A stretch of 64,000 nucleotides of DNA from Huiozyma naganishii CBS 8797 (GCF_000348985.1 NC_035930.1:558001-622000); one strand, 5' to 3'; counted from the first letter of the stretch, positions 47,783 to 58,264 are shown. Numbers and translations: made by a program. The notes: generated from the sequence alone by a model not told the origin.

Positions 47783-49876
47783 TTAATAGTCAAGCAACTC
47801 TACGGAGGGCTTGTCCACTTCCTCATTGCTTTCTCCGGGTCTGAACGGAGGCGAACGGTCAGAAAACTTCCGCACTCCGTGTGGCATCACTCTAGGGACC
47901 GACATCGGCATCATGTTCCCGTTTGAATGTGGTCCCGGTGGGCCAAATGGTGGTCCTGGTGGTTGCATGTATGGCTGTCCAGTGGGGTGTTGGAATGGAT
48001 AAACTACTGAATATGGCTGGCCACCATGAGAGGTACCCGGTGGACCCATTGGATACGGCATCGGCGCGTAGTAGTAGTGCTGTGGGAAGTAATAAGGTGG
48101 CAGATTAGGATCGTTGTTGTATTTCAACATCTCGTTGTACGAGTACCTTCTCTTAAAATGACGTGGGTAATTTCCTGCAGATGATCTATCATATGTCGTC
48201 GTAGAAGTACCAGTAGCTGTACCAGCGGAGCCATAATCATGCATGTTGGTGTCACTTTGTGACTCCGATATATCTCCATCATTTTCGATTGAATCTGTGC
48301 CCTTGCTTCCGTCTCCCTCTTGGTAATCACTTTCGGGATCGACTTCCTCTTCTTCATGTTCCTCATTTCCTTCCTCTTCCTCTTCCTCTAACTCTTTGTC
48401 ATCTCTTTCCCTCTCTCTTGTGTGATCACCCATGTCACTGGAAGTGGTTCTGTTTTCTGGGTAAGACACCCGTCTATAAGGTGCAACTTTCGGATTGTAA
48501 GTAAAGCTTGGATACCCGTTTGACGATTTGGTACTGCCGGGGGAGCCATGAGCAAATCCACGGAATGGTGGTAACCCGCTTGCATGTGATCTCCGCCTGT
48601 ACATGTTTATAGGTGGTGGCGCCAGATTCAATTGAGGGGTACCGTAATTTGTGTCATCATGGAATGAGTTGTTGTTTGGTTTCCCACCGTTACTGAATCT
48701 TCTAGAATTTCTCCGTGAATGTAACCCTCCAATCTCTTTGTACTGTACGTGTATTGTTTTGTTCAAAAAAATAGAATGGTTTTCCTTCTCAAGTGCCGCT
48801 GAGGCAGCTTTTTCCGTGTCAAACTCGATAAAGGCGAAAACGTTTGTTATTTTGTGTATCAAAGTCAAACTAACGATATTGCCATAAACGCTGAAATGTC
48901 TTTTCAAAGAATCCTCGTCTGTGTCTGTATGTAATTGTCCCACAAAGATTGAATTCTTGTCAATACAGACTTTCTCCTCCTCTTCCATCTCTGGTACAGG
49001 CGAGCCTTCTTCGTCTTGACTTTTTGCAACCAAGTTATAGTGTTTGGGGACGTTTACATTTTGAGCCCATTGGACGTTCCAACTTAATTCTGTCTTGATA
49101 TTGGCAAACGCCCTAATAGCATCATCTCTGTACACAAATTGGATAAACCATGACGCAGACTTTGTTATTGGGTACCCAAGGTTCTTCCTTCCAATGGGCA
49201 AACCGGAGTCCTTACCAGGTACAACTTGTTCCAATTCACCAAATTTTGAGCAAAACTTCTCTAGGTCGGCGAAGGAGGTGGGCATGTGACAGGAGATGAA
49301 CAGTGTCCTGTTGACCCTTGCCGGTTCACAGCGGATTATTCTACCGTTTAATTTAGAACCATGAGCCATTCTCAGTGCGTTCTTAGCATCTTTGTCCGTA
49401 GCGTATTGAACAAAAGCATATGGTCTATTCTCTTGGTCTCTCAAAACTTTGACACCGTTTAAGCCACCGTAGTGAGCAAACTTTTCTGTAACAGAGAGAC
49501 ACAATTCGTCATCGGACAATGTGGCCGCCAGACTTGCCACAAATACACAAGCAGAAGGTCTCCCTCTTAAATCGTTGTGGCTCGTCTTTGAAGGTACTGT
49601 TGATTTTGGGTTAATCTCGGAACGTGGAAGTGGGGCATTCTTGTCCTTTTCAGAACCTTCACGCTCCTCGGGCGAACCGTTACCCTCTGGGTCAGCACCG
49701 TCTGAACTGGTACAATCAGAATCCTCATCTGATTCCTCCAAGGACGAACAAACATCTGGTAATAAATCGTTTATCCCTTCGTTAATTACACAATTGCCCT
49801 CCTCATTTAATTTAACGGGAGTCGAAGCAACATCCTTAACGGGCATCCCGATATTAGAATCAGACACCAAAACCAT
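47783..49876 (-). CDS. RIE1: RNA-binding protein with three RRMs, Rie1-like
   Basis: The protein has 697 residues. RRM1 (about 108-190) starts SACVFVASLAATLSDDELCL and has RPYAFVQY. RRM2 (about 190-285) has NRTLFISCHMPTSFADLE. RRM3 (about 312-385) has NSIFVGQL and NVFAFIEF and ends HVQYKEIGG. A Glu-rich stretch and a Tyr/Pro/Met-rich tail follow. This pattern matches S. cerevisiae YGR250C/RIE1, a stress-granule RNA-binding protein. In S. cerevisiae that gene lies on chromosome VII, so its presence between POM33 and HSP104 is a rearrangement relative to that order. Other multi-RRM proteins (Pes4/Mip6) have four RRMs and fit less well. Confidence 0.78.
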   Translation of the reverse strand: MVLVSDSNIGMPVKDVASTPVKLNEEGNCVINEGINDLLPDVCSSLEESDEDSDCTSSDGADPEGNGSPEEREGSEKDKNAPLPRSEINPKSTVPSKTSHNDLRGRPSACVFVASLAATLSDDELCLSVTEKFAHYGGLNGVKVLRDQENRPYAFVQYATDKDAKNALRMAHGSKLNGRIIRCEPARVNRTLFISCHMPTSFADLEKFCSKFGELEQVVPGKDSGLPIGRKNLGYPITKSASWFIQFVYRDDAIRAFANIKTELSWNVQWAQNVNVPKHYNLVAKSQDEEGSPVPEMEEEEKVCIDKNSIFVGQLHTDTDEDSLKRHFSVYGNIVSLTLIHKITNVFAFIEFDTEKAASAALEKENHSIFLNKTIHVQYKEIGGLHSRRNSRRFSNGGKPNNNSFHDDTNYGTPQLNLAPPPINMYRRRSHASGLPPFRGFAHGSPGSTKSSNGYPSFTYNPKVAPYRRVSYPENRTTSSDMGDHTRERERDDKELEEEEEEGNEEHEEEEVDPESDYQEGDGSKGTDSIENDGDISESQSDTNMHDYGSAGTATGTSTTTYDRSSAGNYPRHFKRRYSYNEMLKYNNDPNLPPYYFPQHYYYAPMPYPMGPPGTSHGGQPYSVVYPFQHPTGQPYMQPPGPPFGPPGPHSNGNMMPMSVPRVMPHGVRKFSDRSPPFRPGESNEEVDKPSVELLDY

Positions 49877-50986
49877 ACCCTTGTTTTTAAAAACTAGTAT
49901 CTTAAAAAAAAATAAAAGGAAACAACAACAGATAAGGGAAGGGGGGGTGGAATAAAATATAATAGACAGTAATTAAAAAGCTAATCTACCCACTAGAGCT
50001 GGAGAGTAAATTTTATAGCAGCAGCTTTTTTTTCTGAAGAGCCTATTCTAGTACTAAATTTTTTTTGTTCGTTGCAGAATGAATATATCCTACAGTTTAT
50101 AGAGTAGCTTCTTGGTATATAGATGTATTACTTAGATCCTGTTCGGTGAGAAGTTACCGTCGTGAACACCAGAATATAAAGAAAGAGAGAGAGACCTTTC
50201 CAGCACCAAACAATGAGAAAATGGAAGAGATCAGATCAGAAAAACCAAGATCTCCATTCGGTATTTATACGCCACCAGCGGCGGTTCTATTCCAAAACAG
50301 ACTTAATTTTCTTAACTGCATAGAGTAGTATCTGTTATCCGTCACCGTCAAGAACCCATAGGGTCTGCGCCGTTTTCTGTGCGCATCTAACGCGCGCTAC
50401 TATCACCATGAGAAAACCAGGCGCATTCTACACTATGGGGATGAAATCTGGGAGCGGAGAAAGAGGAGGAGGAGAGACAAAATTAGGCAGGAGGCAACTG
50501 CCCCGTCTGACGCGATGGCGGCTAATGTGCGGTTGTTATTGGACGGATGCTCCCCGCCCCCCGATTGCCCGCATCCGTGCATTGTGTGGGTACCGCCGTC
50601 TCCACCGCGGTCTCCACACAATGCACGCACCCCTAAAAACTACTATTTTTTTCTTGTTCTTCTATTCTTTGCAGTGAACCTCCGCAGAACCCCCCGCACA
50701 GAAAATAACGCCGGGTCCAGACCGTCAGGTCTTACTACAAATACCTTTTTCCCGCCCCGCCCAAAACTAACCGCTGCGGATCTTTCTCGGCGATAATGAA
50801 GAAATAACGTCACCATCACCGCTGTCGCTGTCCTTGTTGAAAGCAAAGTGTTACCGCAACGGGACATTACTTTCTTTCTTTTCCGGCGTTCCGTAATTAT
50901 TCCGTTTTTATAATTGTATAGATACGTAGTTTTTATTTAACGCGTTGTGCTTACTGAAGGGGGGGAGGGCGGCTACTTTCTTTGTC
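49877..50986. other. 1.1-kb gap, RIE1 upstream and HSP104 3' end, with two hairpins
   Basis: The left part is A/T-rich. At 50517-50524 GGCGGCTA matches the core of the Ume6 URS1 site on the minus strand. Two adjacent inverted repeats occupy 50544-50627 and are described separately. PAU17 and SSA2, found near here in S. cerevisiae, are absent. Short open frames in this stretch are not coding-like. Confidence 0.5.
50544..50627. repeat. Pair of abutting hairpins, the second with a 14-bp perfect stem
   Basis: CGGATGC (50544-50550) pairs with GCATCCG (50571-50577) around a 20-base loop. CGTGCATTGTGTGG (50576-50589) pairs perfectly with CCACACAATGCACG (50614-50627). Inside the second loop ACCGC (50592-50596) pairs with GCGGT (50607-50611) across a symmetric 2x2 internal loop, so it forms 19 base pairs in all. 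A run of T follows at about 50646-50652 on the plus strand. A structured RNA, a cruciform or a paired protein site are possible. No known RNA family was recognised. Confidence 0.6.
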
Positions 50987-53713
50987 TCAGTCGAGATCTA
51001 TGTCCATGCCTTCCTTTTCGTATTCGTCGTCGTAGTTTTCCTGGGGGCCTCCCTTCGTTGCCTTGTGATTACCCAAGACATCCAGCCTCTCCTCTTCCGC
51101 CTCCGAGGAACCCGTGCCACGCTCTTTGCCCTTGTGCATGACCACTTTCACGGTCTCCTTCTCGAGGACCTCACCCTTTAGGATCCTCATCGCCAGCTTG
51201 TTCAAGATCTCGTTCTGGATCAACCTGTTCAATGGTCTCGCACCCATATCGTCGGAGTAACCGTACTTGGCCAGGAAATCTTTGGCCTCAGGTGTCACGT
51301 CTAGCTTGTAATGCTTGTCGTTCGCCTCGAAACGGGCCTCGATCTCCCGGAGACGAATATCCACGATCTTATGGATCGCCTTACGGGATAACTTGTTGAA
51401 GATGACAGTACTTGAGATTCTGTTCAAGAATTCAGGTCTGAAATGTGCCTTCACAGCAGACATGACCAAATCTTTGGTCGTATCGGTGATCTTGGCACCC
51501 TTCTGCGAGTTGATGAACTGGGCACCCAAATTGGAGGTCATGATTATAATACAGTTGGAACAGTCAATCGTCTTACCTTGGCCCGAGGTGATCCTACCGT
51601 CGTCAAGCATTTGCAACATCACAGTTAAAACGTCTGGGTGTGCCTTCTCCACCTCATCGAAAAGTAAGACAGAATATGGCTTGTACTGTAACTGGTTGGT
51701 CAAAAACCCACCTTCGTCGTAACCAACGTACCCAGCGGTGGTACCAAGTAATTTGGACACAGAGTATTTCTCACTCAACTCGGAACAATCAACTCTGATC
51801 ATCATCTCCTTATCGTTGAATAAGAACCCGGCAATCGTTTTCGCTAACTCAGTCTTACCACTACCGGATAACCCAAGGAATAAGAACGATGCTGGCTGTC
51901 TAGGGTTCGCCAGACCGGATCTGGCTAATCTCACTGCATTGGAGACAGCTTTGATGGCCTCCGTTTGGCCCACAACTTCTGAGGATAACTCCTTCTCCAT
52001 GTGGATCAATTTCTCGTTTTCAGATTCGGAAAGCTTCTTCACTGGGATACCAGTCAACCGCGCAGCAGTCTCAGAGATCGTCTCGGAATCAACAACATTG
52101 GAAACCATAGAGTTGCTCCCGACACGTGCTGCTTCATCAGCAACTTGTTCCTCCAATTGAGCAATATTCTTCTTGATATCTGGGATGGCAAAGTATCTCA
52201 AATCAGCGGCAGACGCAGTATCGTATCTACGTTCTGCATCGGTGGCTTTGTTTTCTAGTTCCTCCAACTTCTTTTTAGCGGCAGTCAATGCCTCATGGCC
52301 CTTTCTTTCATCGTTGTAACGCTGTATCAAGGGTTCCAAATCCTCCTTTAAAGAGGCCTCTGTCTTTCTAGCCTTCTTTAATCTTTCCTTCGTAGTGGAA
52401 TCAGCATCGACGTCTCTTTCTAGAGCCTTGATTTCAACCTCGATCAATTGTAGTTGACGTTCCTTGGAGTCCAATTCTTCGGGTTTAGAGTCTCTTGCCA
52501 CAGCGACACCTGCACACGAGATATCAACCAGGTCCAAAGCAGAATCTGGTAATCTCCTGTAGGGCAAGTAACGCTTCGCTAATTGAGCGGCTGTCACGAG
52601 AGCACTGTCCAGGATCCTTACCCCGTGATGGATCTCATATTTCTGTTGCAATCCTCTCAAGATGGCCACGGTTTGTCTGATAGTAGGTTCTAGTACTTCG
52701 ATTTTCTGGAATCTTCTCTCAAATGCACCATCTTTTTCCACGATCGATCTGTATTCGTTGTTTGTAGTGGCACCAATAACCTTCAAGTGACCTCTCGATA
52801 GCGCTGGCTTCAAAATATTAGCGGCATCGTCCTTACCGTTGCCCATCAGCATGTGGATTTCATCGATGAAGAGAATGATCAAAGTCTTCGATTCTTCAAC
52901 CTCCTTCAAAACCCCCTTCAATCTTTCTTCGAAATCACCCTTGTACTTGGCACCCGCGGTCAAGGATGCCAAATCCAGTGAGAACAGTTTGCACCCTTGC
53001 AAGATGGTGGGGACATCGTTGTCCACAATTCTCGCGGCAATACCTTCAATAATACTGGTCTTACCAATACCTGGTTCACCAATCAAACATGGGTTAGATT
53101 TTATTCTTCTTGCCAGCACCCTGATGGTGGATCTGATTTCCTCCTCACGGCCAATGACAGGATCCAGTTTCCCCTCGCGGGCCTGTTCCGTCATGTCGAT
53201 GGCATATTTACTTAAGAACTCAAGAGGAGTGTTCGTGTCAGCACCTCTAGAGTCAATCTTTTGGTTACCTCTCAAAATGAGCGCCTGTTGCTTGATCGCC
53301 TCCACGTCCACCTGCGCCTCTTTGAATATCTGCTGGATGGACGAATCCTGGAACAGCGCGAAAAGAATATGGTCCTGAGCAATGAACGAATCCTTCTGCT
53401 GCTTCTGTATCTTTACTGCTTCCTGTAGCACCTGTCCTAGAGCGTAACTTGGAGTCACCTGCTGGGGTGCTGGATGTTGTTGTGGAACTTTGACCAAATT
53501 CCTATTTACGACTCTTTTGAACGCATCGTAATCGTATCTTGCCTTATCGATTAAATTTTGCAGATATGATATCGACCCATCCTCGGGGGTCTCGATAAAG
53601 GCAGCTAGAATATGAATAGGTTGTAGTTGTGGATGCTGATGATCCTCGGCCAGTTTCTGAGCCAAAGTCAAAACAGTCAACGCCTTTTCTGTGAATTGAG
53701 TTTCGTCGTTCAT
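50987..53713 (-). CDS. HSP104: Hsp104 protein disaggregase
   Basis: The protein has 908 residues, the same length as S. cerevisiae Hsp104. Order: Clp N-domain; AAA1 with Walker A GEPGIGKT (Lys218), pore loop KYKGDFEER and Walker B FIDEIHMLMG; a long coiled-coil M-domain; AAA2 with GLSGSGKTELAK, pore loop GYVGYDEGG and FDEVEKAHPDV. It ends EGMDIDLD, an acidic tail like the one that binds TPR co-chaperones. The hexamer threads proteins out of aggregates and prions in the cytosol with Hsp70/Hsp40. High codon bias. The promoter has heat-shock and STRE sites. It sits next to ISA1 as in YLL026-YLL027. Confidence 0.97.
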   Translation of the reverse strand: MNDETQFTEKALTVLTLAQKLAEDHQHPQLQPIHILAAFIETPEDGSISYLQNLIDKARYDYDAFKRVVNRNLVKVPQQHPAPQQVTPSYALGQVLQEAVKIQKQQKDSFIAQDHILFALFQDSSIQQIFKEAQVDVEAIKQQALILRGNQKIDSRGADTNTPLEFLSKYAIDMTEQAREGKLDPVIGREEEIRSTIRVLARRIKSNPCLIGEPGIGKTSIIEGIAARIVDNDVPTILQGCKLFSLDLASLTAGAKYKGDFEERLKGVLKEVEESKTLIILFIDEIHMLMGNGKDDAANILKPALSRGHLKVIGATTNNEYRSIVEKDGAFERRFQKIEVLEPTIRQTVAILRGLQQKYEIHHGVRILDSALVTAAQLAKRYLPYRRLPDSALDLVDISCAGVAVARDSKPEELDSKERQLQLIEVEIKALERDVDADSTTKERLKKARKTEASLKEDLEPLIQRYNDERKGHEALTAAKKKLEELENKATDAERRYDTASAADLRYFAIPDIKKNIAQLEEQVADEAARVGSNSMVSNVVDSETISETAARLTGIPVKKLSESENEKLIHMEKELSSEVVGQTEAIKAVSNAVRLARSGLANPRQPASFLFLGLSGSGKTELAKTIAGFLFNDKEMMIRVDCSELSEKYSVSKLLGTTAGYVGYDEGGFLTNQLQYKPYSVLLFDEVEKAHPDVLTVMLQMLDDGRITSGQGKTIDCSNCIIIMTSNLGAQFINSQKGAKITDTTKDLVMSAVKAHFRPEFLNRISSTVIFNKLSRKAIHKIVDIRLREIEARFEANDKHYKLDVTPEAKDFLAKYGYSDDMGARPLNRLIQNEILNKLAMRILKGEVLEKETVKVVMHKGKERGTGSSEAEEERLDVLGNHKATKGGPQENYDDEYEKEGMDIDLD

Positions 53714-53908
53714 ACTAGCTATCGTGTTGTGCTTGTGTTTTGTAGTTACTGTTATCTGATGAAGACGAACAAAGCTATATCACAACACAACAAAAGGGAA
53801 AGATGGTAACCTACGTCTCTGTTATATATACGAGAAAAAAAGGCTACTATCTACTTAATTTCAGCAATAATGCCTCGGTAAAAGCAACCAAAGCCAAGCC
53901 CTCAAGTC

Positions 53909-54069
53909 TTCCAGAACCTTACCATTACCCCTTGATGAAAGCTTCTAGAACAGGTACAGTCTCAGATGTCTCACCGTCACCAGTTGCTCGAAAATACGGG
54001 GTCTTTCCAGACATTGCAATATTTTTTAGAACTCCCGTGTCCCGCGTTCGGTTCTCGCATTTTCTAGAA
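53909..54069. promoter_or_regulatory. HSP104 heat-shock and stress elements
   Basis: Heat-shock units: TTC-N2-GAA at 53909-53916 and at 53943-53950, and at 54052-54069 four consecutive 5-bp units (TTC, GCA, TTC, GAA at exact 5-base spacing). STRE sites: CCCCT at 53928-53932 and an AGGGG near 54100. All are 195-390 bases upstream of the HSP104 ATG. Hsf1 and Msn2/4 control of HSP104 is known in S. cerevisiae; these matches support the same here. The rest of 53714-54326 has no gene and carries an E-box at 54295-54300. Confidence 0.75.
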
Positions 54070-54326
54070 AAAACGAGATCAAGAAAGAAGAAAGATTAAG
54101 ATAGAGGGGGCGCCCGTTGAGAGCATACACAGCATTTTCTACCAGAACGTACTAGGTGCTTCAGGTACTAACAGTACCTGCTGGTGTAGTGCGCTACACC
54201 CAACTGGGACCTCAGAAGTCTCTTCTTCCACCTGTAATAATAAATATGTGTTTTCTTTTGCTGTGTATACAATAAATAAGATGACTGTGGGGGTCACGTG
54301 CACGTTGGTCCCTTTTACCGGGAGCA

Positions 54327-55070
54327 TCATACCATGAAACTCTCACCACAGCCACAGGTTCCCTTTGAGTTTGGGTTTTTAAAGACGAATTTTGTGTTCA
54401 GTTTGTCGTCGATCCAGTCCATCTCGCTGCCAACGACACTGAACAGCGCCCTTGAGTCGATGACTATCTTGATTCCATCTTGTTCCACGACTTCGTCAAA
54501 CTTTTCCGGTTTGGTTACGTACTGTAAATCGTAAGTGGTCCCAGAACAACCCCTGTTCCTTGTGCTGACCCTGATCATACGTGGCTCTGGTTCATCGAGC
54601 AGGGCCTTTAAGTGTGCGATCGCTTTAGGGCTCAGCGAGATTACTGCTTTACGGGGTCTTAGCGTCCTCCTCTTTTTCTTCTGTGTAGAGGCCGCTGCCC
54701 CGCTGCTTGTGGTTGTTTGAGCGTCTTTAATCAACTGCTGTGCCTCTATGCGTTTCTTCTCCATTTCTGCATCTTTCGCCTTTTGCAATACAGCCTGTCT
54801 TTTCCATGCCTCCTTTGAAGGTAACGAATGGCTAGACCACTTGAATTTGGGAGGTGCCTTTGGAGGAGTCATCTGAGGAATAATAAACTTGAATTGTGGG
54901 GTAGACTGTGGAGCAGGCCGCGACGACGACGATGACGACGATGTCAATGACGCTGACCCGGCTGGGTCCATCAGCATCGTGCTTCTTCGTATCATCGCAC
55001 GCGTGCTGAAGACTCTGCTGCAACCTCTCAACAGTATACTTGCATTACTAGCCGTGCCCGCACAGCTCAT
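54327..55070 (-). CDS. ISA1: Mitochondrial iron-sulfur assembly protein Isa1
   Basis: The protein has 247 residues. A mitochondrial targeting region rich in Arg/Ser (for example LLRGCSRVFSTRAMIRRS) and a basic linker precede the A-type carrier domain at about 140-247. It carries the three conserved Cys of the family in NRGCSGTTYDLQYV and in the C-terminal GTCGCGESF. Isa1 with Isa2 and Iba57 makes [4Fe-4S] clusters for aconitase and lipoate synthase in the matrix. The ATG at 55070 is used. The neighbour of HSP104 matches YLL026W-YLL027W, and the HSP104 promoter lies between them. Confidence 0.95.
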   Translation of the reverse strand: MSCAGTASNASILLRGCSRVFSTRAMIRRSTMLMDPAGSASLTSSSSSSSRPAPQSTPQFKFIIPQMTPPKAPPKFKWSSHSLPSKEAWKRQAVLQKAKDAEMEKKRIEAQQLIKDAQTTTSSGAAASTQKKKRRTLRPRKAVISLSPKAIAHLKALLDEPEPRMIRVSTRNRGCSGTTYDLQYVTKPEKFDEVVEQDGIKIVIDSRALFSVVGSEMDWIDDKLNTKFVFKNPNSKGTCGCGESFMV

Positions 55071-56095
55071 TATTAACGTTGTAGTGTTTTCAAACCTTTG
55101 CCGTTTTCAAGTCACTTGAACAAACTCGAGGTAGTTACACCCAAAACATATACCTATATCTATATATATAGATTACAACTAGTACCGATTAAACATCCCG
55201 GGACTAACTTAATATCGGGTATTGTCCGGCCAGTTCTTTTGCTCTTTGTTTTTTGTGCTATATTTCTACCAAAGATGAATCATCACATCGTTGTATACGG
55301 CGAGGGGGAATTCTTCCGTTCCTCCAGAGGTCCGACAGCCAATGAAAGAGAAGACTGTTACAAACGCACTTGAGCAAGCTGAGAAAACGGACATTACCGC
55401 TACAAACGCCCATACCTACGTTTTCCGATATCTCGGGGACTCACTTTTTCTGTGTTACCCGCCTGTCAAGTATTTGTCACCCTGACAACCGGTTGAACAC
55501 CGGTGCAAAACCGAGAAAAATGTCTTTGTCCTAAACAGAAACAGACATAATGTACGGACAAATGGCAGATGATGGAAAACGTAATGGAAGGGAAGCTCAA
55601 AGAGATAAAATGTCAGGACAAAAAAGAAAGGAGCAGCAAAAGACGGGAAAAGAAAAGAGAAGAGACAGAGAATATATTTCATTGTACGATTATAAATCAA
55701 TGTAGTTTGTACTGGTTCCGTGGAAAAGTGGGTTGAGTTGACGAGTTGAACGACAAGAAGTATCTTTAGTCACACACAGTGGGATTAATTCACGCAAAAC
55801 GCTACGTGGATTACACAAAGATACAATCATCATCGGTCATACACTCACACAGGTCGAAAAAAGCGGGAAAGGTAACCATTTCTGCAACAGTTTTTTTTAA
55901 TTCATCACCTCACGCAATAAGCTCTTGTTGAAAACAGCCCACTCACCCCCCCTACTTTTTTTTTGACACATTCAAATATATCCATCGACTGCACACTAGC
56001 CGATTACAGTCCACTTTCTAGACAAGTTTTCTTTTCTTTCTTTCTATTTTTGTGGTAGTCTTTGAATCATCGTCCCCTCGATAATAAACCCAAGA
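55071..56095. other. ISA1-FRA1 divergent upstream region, inversion junction
   Basis: The region holds a TATATATATA stretch near 55160-55170 and two ACCGGT palindromes at about 55489 and 55499, then long A/T and pyrimidine runs. In S. cerevisiae TPO1 follows ISA1 here, so one end of the FRA1-TPO1 inversion lies in this gap. No gene that I can support is present. Confidence 0.5.
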
Positions 56096-58264
56096 ATGAA
56101 CTCTACTTTAGGCACGTCAACGATCCCAAGAGGTCTAATTCATCGACCTTCAGCGGGGAGAACCACGAGACCATGTGATAACTGTACCTGCTCGCCAGGA
56201 CTGCTTTCGAGGCAGGGGCGGAGAGCATCCCAGTTTTTAAAGAAAATGGAAAATAACAGAAGGCACAAGAAGAGAGAGTCCGTTATCGGTGACGACCTTT
56301 CCATCTATTCTTCAGACTCGTTATGCCAGTCGAATAAAGAGGTCAATACTACGAAAAGACTTGCTGCGCTGAGGAAACAGATGGCCAAGCACAAACTGTG
56401 CTGCTACATTGTACCCAGCGAGGATGAGCACCAGTCAGAATACGTATCCCTTCACGACCAAAGAAGAAGTTTTATATCCGGGTTTACGGGCTCTGCAGGG
56501 GTCGCTTGCATAACCAGGGATTTAATGAATTTTAACGAAGATCATGAGGAAGGTAAATCCATCTTGTCCACAGATGGCAGGTATTTCAACCAAGCATCGC
56601 AGGAACTGGACTTTAACTGGACCCTGTTGCGACAAGGTATCGACACACTCTCGTGGCAGGAATGGTGTATCCGGGAAGCTAAGGAGATGTCGGAGGGCCT
56701 TGGAGGGAAAGAGGTTAGAATAGGCGTGGACCCAAGACTAATTTCCTACGAACAGGTAGTTGCATTTTTGAAGCTGCTGAAGGAGAGCATGCACGGCACT
56801 GGCGCTAATGTTGAGTTAGTTCCTATTGATGAGAATTTAATCGATAATATTTGGCCGCAGTTTGAAACTGTTCCTGAAAAACCTCGTAACGAACTGTTAA
56901 AACTGGACCATGCTTACCACGGTGAGGAATTTTCTTTGAAGAGGGAACGCGTGGTCAAACAATTAGGGGAACTCGGGTCTGAGAACTCCCCAAACCATGA
57001 ATTCATTGTTGTAGCATTGGATGAGATTGCATGGCTATTGAACCTGAGGGGATCCGACATTGAATACAACCCCGTTTTCAACGCGTACCTTGTACTCAAT
57101 AATAAAGACGAGACAAATCTTTTCTGCGATGATCCATTCAATGACGATATCAAACAGTGCTTTGAAAAGAACAACATTTCAGTTAAACCGTACAAGAGTA
57201 TATGGGAACATCTTGAGGTCAGTGCTGCGTCTGCATTAGAAATTGAAAACGACAAAGAAAGAACGGAATTTCTCATCCCGGATATGTCTTCGTGGCAACT
57301 TGCCCGTTCTGTGTGCGCAACCCAGTACAAGATAATTCATTCACCTATTGACGTTTTCAAATCTGTGAAGAACTCGACGGAGATAAACTGTGCCCATAAT
57401 GCGCAAGTCAAGGACGCGGTCTGTCTAGTACAATATTTTGCCTGGTTGGAAAATGAATTGAATGCGAAAGAGATGCTAATCGATGAGTACCGTGCTGCAA
57501 AGAAGCTGATTGAGATTAGGAAAACCCAGAAAAATTTCAAAGGTAACTCATTTGCGACCATTTCCGCGACGGGTGCCAATGCGGCAATAATTCATTACGA
57601 ACCACCAGAGGAAGGGTCATCCATGATCGATCCCTCCAAGATATATTTATGCGACTCTGGTTCCCAATTTTTTGAAGGCACAACTGACATTACCAGGACT
57701 GTGCATTTCAACACGCCGTCTCAGGAGGAGATTGACAACTACACTCTTGTTCTGAAGGGGAACTTGGCGCTAGAGAGATTAGTGTTTCCCGAGGGGACCT
57801 CAGGGTATAATCTCGACGTCATTGCAAGACAGTTTCTTTGGTCCCAGGGGCTAGACTACAGGCACGGCACTGGCCATGGTGTAGGTTCCTTCCTCAACGT
57901 TCACGAGGGCCCCATCGGGATTGGATTTAGACCACACTTGGCTAACTTCCCCTTGCAGGCAGGCAATGTGATCACCAACGAGCCTGGCTACTACAAGGAC
58001 GGTGAGTACGGGATTAGGATTGAAAACGACATGCTAATCAAGGAGGCGGAACACTTACAATTCGGTGATCGGAAATTTTTGAAGTTTGAAAACATGACAT
58101 TGGTTCCCTACTGTAGGCGACTAATCAACGTCGATTTGCTCACAAAACAGGAAAGACACCAGATTAACGAGTACCACGCACGGATCTGGGACAAGATTGT
58201 ACAGTTTATCCCCACGCGTAGCATAACGCACAAATGGCTGAAGCGGGAGACGCAACCGTTGTGA
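56096..58264 (+). CDS. FRA1: Aminopeptidase P-like Fra1, iron-regulon repressor component
   Basis: The protein has 722 residues (S. cerevisiae 749). An N-terminal extension precedes a creatinase-like N domain (CYIVPSEDEHQSEYV, RRSFISGFTGSAG) and a pita-bread metallopeptidase domain. Metal-binding motifs are CDSGSQFFEGTTDITRT, HGTGHGVG, VHEGP, TNEPGYY and EYGIRIEN. Fra1 acts with Fra2 and Grx3/4 to tell Aft1 that mitochondrial Fe-S synthesis is working. Metal ligands look intact, so peptidase activity is possible. The gene is inverted together with TPO1 relative to S. cerevisiae. Confidence 0.94.
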   Translation: MNSTLGTSTIPRGLIHRPSAGRTTRPCDNCTCSPGLLSRQGRRASQFLKKMENNRRHKKRESVIGDDLSIYSSDSLCQSNKEVNTTKRLAALRKQMAKHKLCCYIVPSEDEHQSEYVSLHDQRRSFISGFTGSAGVACITRDLMNFNEDHEEGKSILSTDGRYFNQASQELDFNWTLLRQGIDTLSWQEWCIREAKEMSEGLGGKEVRIGVDPRLISYEQVVAFLKLLKESMHGTGANVELVPIDENLIDNIWPQFETVPEKPRNELLKLDHAYHGEEFSLKRERVVKQLGELGSENSPNHEFIVVALDEIAWLLNLRGSDIEYNPVFNAYLVLNNKDETNLFCDDPFNDDIKQCFEKNNISVKPYKSIWEHLEVSAASALEIENDKERTEFLIPDMSSWQLARSVCATQYKIIHSPIDVFKSVKNSTEINCAHNAQVKDAVCLVQYFAWLENELNAKEMLIDEYRAAKKLIEIRKTQKNFKGNSFATISATGANAAIIHYEPPEEGSSMIDPSKIYLCDSGSQFFEGTTDITRTVHFNTPSQEEIDNYTLVLKGNLALERLVFPEGTSGYNLDVIARQFLWSQGLDYRHGTGHGVGSFLNVHEGPIGIGFRPHLANFPLQAGNVITNEPGYYKDGEYGIRIENDMLIKEAEHLQFGDRKFLKFENMTLVPYCRRLINVDLLTKQERHQINEYHARIWDKIVQFIPTRSITHKWLKRETQPL

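Noticed and set aside
50408..50677. Plus-strand ATG frame of 89 codons over the hairpin region upstream of RIE1
   Set aside because: The translation is Arg/Cys-rich and unlike a protein. The DNA structure is better explained by the paired hairpins.
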